Part shown: piece by piece, positions 62,023 to 64,000 of the stretch
Position numbering within the stretch: the stretch's first letter is position 1
How the letters are laid out: the number at the start of each line of letters is the position of its first letter
NCBI GenBank assembly: GCA_910574995.1
Contig: CAJTCS010000003.1
Coordinates: 248,001 to 312,000, forward strand
Origin: Oscillospiraceae bacterium
GTDB lineage: Bacteria; Bacillota; Clostridia; Oscillospirales; Acutalibacteraceae
Direction: 5' to 3'
DNA length: 64,000 nucleotides
Position numbers and translations under genes: made by a program
Notes under the pieces: model-generated
The model's database searches: none
Told to the model about the DNA's origin: nothing
Seen by the model: only the letters and a program-made list of their open reading frames with translations

Positions 62023-62481
62023 ATGATGAAAATCTTATTCATATGCACCGGCAATACCTGCCGCAGCCCTATGGCGGAAGGCATTTTCCGCCAGATGGCG
62101 CGGGAGGCGGGGGCCGGGGATATGCTTGTGTGTCAAAGCGCCGGGCTGTCCGCGGTGGAAGGGGGCCCCGTATCCCCAGAGGCGGCGCTGGTGTGCGGAG
62201 AGATAGGCGTGGATATCTCGGGCCACCGGGCCCGGCGTATCACCGGGGAGGAGCTGCCCGTTTGGGATGTGTTTTTCCCCATGTCCAAAACCCATGGGTA
62301 TATTTTAGAACGGGCGGGGGCGCCGCCTGAGCGGATTTATATCCCCCGCTATATTGCCGACCCCTTTGGCCAGGGGCCGGAGGCGTACCGGGCCTGCCGG
62401 GACAAGCTGCGGGGGGAACTGGCCGTGTTTTATGGGGAATTGGCTGGGCGCCTGGGCCTGCCTCCCCTGAAAGGGGGATGA
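62023..62481 (+). CDS. ywlE: Low-molecular-weight protein phosphatase, YwlE-like (arginine phosphatase)
   Basis: A 152-residue phosphatase. The P-loop CTGNTCRS (residues 8-15) is the C(X)5RS signature of LMW-PTPs, and the general acid is the Asp in ADPFG near residue 115. A Thr at the fifth P-loop position rather than Ile/Leu is the feature that gives B. subtilis YwlE its phospho-arginine specificity, so protein-arginine phosphatase is the better name; tyrosine phosphatase activity cannot be excluded. No mcsB arginine kinase is in the window. AAGGG precedes the ATG; a second ATG follows at once. Confidence 0.85.
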   Translation: MMKILFICTGNTCRSPMAEGIFRQMAREAGAGDMLVCQSAGLSAVEGGPVSPEAALVCGEIGVDISGHRARRITGEELPVWDVFFPMSKTHGYILERAGAPPERIYIPRYIADPFGQGPEAYRACRDKLRGELAVFYGELAGRLGLPPLKGG

Positions 62482-62930
62482 CCATGGAGATTGTACCCAT
62501 GGAAGAACGCCACCTGGACAGCCTGGCCCGGCTGGAGGCCCTGTGCTTCCCCCAGCCCTGGAGCCGGGAAGCCCTGGCCGGTGAACTCCCCAACCCCAAC
62601 GTCTGCTTCCTGGTATGTATGGAGGGGGGCCAGGCGCTGGGGTATGGGGGGATGCACTATGCTTTGGATGAATTTTACGTGGATAATATAGCCGTATACC
62701 CCCAGCACAGGGGGCGCGGCGCGGGCAAAGCCATCCTGGCCGCGTTGGTAGAGGCTGCCCGGGCGCGGGGCGGGCGGTTTATCTCGCTGGAGGTACGGCC
62801 CTCGAACAGGCCCGCGGTGGGGCTGTATAAAGGGGCCGGGTTCCTGGAGGCGGGCCGGCGGAAAAATTTCTATACCCAGCCCCTGGAGGATGGGCTTATC
62901 CTGACAAAATCTTTCCTGGGGGAAGGGTAA
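62478..62930 (+). CDS. rimI: Ribosomal protein S18-alanine N-acetyltransferase
   Basis: A 150-residue GNAT enzyme. Motif A QHRGRGAGKAIL (near residue 75), preceded by FYVDNIAVYP and followed by LEVRPSNRPAVGLYKGAGF, the RimI signature. The ATG overlaps the ywlE stop (ATGA). The tsaD gene follows, matching the conserved rimI-tsaD pairing of many bacteria. The usual tsaE and tsaB partners are not upstream. Confidence 0.92.
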   Translation: MTMEIVPMEERHLDSLARLEALCFPQPWSREALAGELPNPNVCFLVCMEGGQALGYGGMHYALDEFYVDNIAVYPQHRGRGAGKAILAALVEAARARGGRFISLEVRPSNRPAVGLYKGAGFLEAGRRKNFYTQPLEDGLILTKSFLGEG

Positions 62931-63047
62931 TGCGGGGCGCCCCCGCAAAAGCCAGGGGGATAACGGAAACAAAGAGGGGCCTGCCCGGATTGCCTAAAAG
63001 CAAGGGCCCATGGATAAAAAACACAGCGTAGAAGGTATGGTATCACT

Positions 63048-64000
63048 ATGATTGTATTGGGGATCGAAAGTTCGTGCGATGAAACGGCCGCAGCCCTGGT
63101 GGAGGATGGCCGGAAGATATGCTCCTCGGTGGTGGCCAGCCAAGTGGACCGCCACCGTGTGTTCGGCGGCGTGGTGCCGGAGATCGCCTCGCGGCTGCAC
63201 AGCGAGGCCATTGTGGGCGTGGTGCGGGAGGCCCTGGACCAAGGGGGCCGGGCCCTGCGGGAGGTCGGCGCCATTGCCGTGACCTATGCCCCAGGGCTTA
63301 TTGGGGCTTTGCTGGTGGGCGTGAACTTTGCCAAGGGCCTGGCGCTGTCCTCTGGCCTGCCCCTGGTGCCGGTGCACCACCTGCGGGGGCATGTGGCCTC
63401 GAACTACCTGACCAGCCCGGGGCTGGAGCCGCCCTTTTTGTGCCTGGTGGTATCAGGGGGGCATTCCCACATTGTGCAGGTGGAGGATTACACCCGGCTG
63501 CGGGTGCTGGGCCGCACCCGGGACGACGCCGCCGGGGAGGCCTTTGACAAGGCGGCCCGGGCCATGGGCATCCCCTACCCTGGGGGGGTAGAGTTGGACA
63601 AAATAGCGGAAACGGGGGACGAGACGGCCTATAAGCTGCCCAAGCCCAAGGTGGCGGGCGCGCCCCTGGACTACAGCTTTTCAGGCCTGAAGACCGCTGT
63701 GGTGAATTTGCTTCACAATGCCGGGCAGAAGGGCCAGCCGGTGGACGTGCCCGCCCTGTGCGCCAGCTACCGCCGGGCGGTGGTGGACAGTTTGGCCGAT
63801 ACCTTTTTGAAAGCGGCGGACCAGACGGGGGCCAGGAAGCTGGCGGTGGCCGGTGGCGTTTCGGCCAACAGGCTGCTGCGCCGGGAATTGGCAAAGCGGT
63901 GCCATGCTACCGGGCGGGAGCTGTATCTACCGGATCTCCCCCTTTGCGGGGACAACGCGGCCATGATTGCCAGCCAGGGCTATTATGAATTTTTGGCCGG
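63048..64000 (+). CDS. tsaD: tRNA threonylcarbamoyladenosine synthase TsaD (3' end cut by window)
   Basis: Essential enzyme of N6-threonylcarbamoyl-A37 tRNA modification (with TsaB, TsaE and TsaC). The frame stays open to the last base, and about 317 of the expected ~340 residues are visible. The N-terminal GIESSCDETA, the metal-binding His pair in HHLRGHVASN (near residue 111-115), LVVSGGHSHI, and the late VAGGVSANRLLR and CGDNAAMIA are all present. AGAAGG lies upstream of the ATG at a long spacing. It is 117 bases after rimI and probably in the same operon. Confidence 0.95.
   Translation, partial: MIVLGIESSCDETAAALVEDGRKICSSVVASQVDRHRVFGGVVPEIASRLHSEAIVGVVREALDQGGRALREVGAIAVTYAPGLIGALLVGVNFAKGLALSSGLPLVPVHHLRGHVASNYLTSPGLEPPFLCLVVSGGHSHIVQVEDYTRLRVLGRTRDDAAGEAFDKAARAMGIPYPGGVELDKIAETGDETAYKLPKPKVAGAPLDYSFSGLKTAVVNLLHNAGQKGQPVDVPALCASYRRAVVDSLADTFLKAADQTGARKLAVAGGVSANRLLRRELAKRCHATGRELYLPDLPLCGDNAAMIASQGYYEFLA

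Noticed and set aside
63298-63894. Long minus-strand frame opposite tsaD
   Set aside because: Pro/Arg/Ala-rich antisense shadow of a clearly conserved gene, common in GC-rich coding DNA.

Overview
The window is a 64-kb piece of a GC-rich (roughly 60%), spore-forming, low-redundancy Firmicutes chromosome. The gene set points to a gut-type member of the Clostridia, most likely the Oscillospiraceae/Ruminococcaceae: SpoVAD, a CwlJ/GerQ germination pair, a class B sortase with a wall-anchored protein, a YesN-type regulator beside LplB/YtcP sugar permeases, a DarA (c-di-AMP) protein, DUF1836, and heterodimeric ABC exporters. The genus call is an inference from gene content; no rRNA or tRNA is present to test it. 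I see no prophage, integrase, transposase, CRISPR array, rRNA or tRNA gene.

Layout. 1-5.4 kb: the end of an oligosaccharide ABC importer (two permeases), two tandem esterases, and a convergent YesN/AraC response regulator. 5.6-10.2 kb: an orphan spoVAD, an aldo/keto reductase, a P-loop kinase-like protein, a metallo-beta-lactamase-fold hydrolase and a double GNAT protein. 10.3-15.6 kb: carA followed by an uninterrupted 1360-codon carB-dapF fusion. 15.7-20.6 kb: a small kinase overlapping a GH32 fructosidase, a GNAT protein, and an NMT1/SsuA-type ABC importer. 20.8-26.9 kb: a sugar isomerase, an acyltransferase, a SpaA-like wall protein with its sortase, and a beta-lactamase-family hydrolase. 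27.2-34.5 kb: enolase, purine nucleoside phosphorylase, and a heterodimeric ABC exporter with a GNAT gene between its halves. 35-43 kb: a hemolysin-III family protein, a large cytosolic hybrid histidine kinase, a polysaccharide deacetylase, an alanine/Na+ symporter, darA and holB. 43-51.3 kb: a PnuC-type transporter behind a leader that looks like a transcriptional riboswitch or attenuator, then a polyamine importer gene run (potA-potB-methyltransferase-potC-pepC-potD) and a SagB-type nitroreductase. 51.3-64 kb: truB, a germination operon (cwlJ-gerQ-unknown), DUF1836, pcrA, a nucleotidyltransferase overlapping a second heterodimeric ABC exporter, then an ywlE-like phosphatase, rimI and tsaD (cut by the window end).

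The most unusual items are: (i) the CarB-DapF fusion, with both DapF catalytic cysteines kept; (ii) the pnuC leader, in which a perfect 8-bp hairpin and an intrinsic terminator are mutually exclusive; (iii) a family of about 105-bp, triple-hairpin repeats with terminal inverted repeats (four copies, one internally deleted), one of which supplies the last codons and stop of an exporter gene; (iv) a second, unrelated 163-bp inverted-repeat element between eno and punA; and (v) the polyamine transport genes interleaved with a methyltransferase and a PepC peptidase.

Most starts given here were moved from the longest open frame to the codon that sits behind a Shine-Dalgarno sequence and matches the family's usual N-terminus. 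All family names come from reading the protein sequences, not from database searches.
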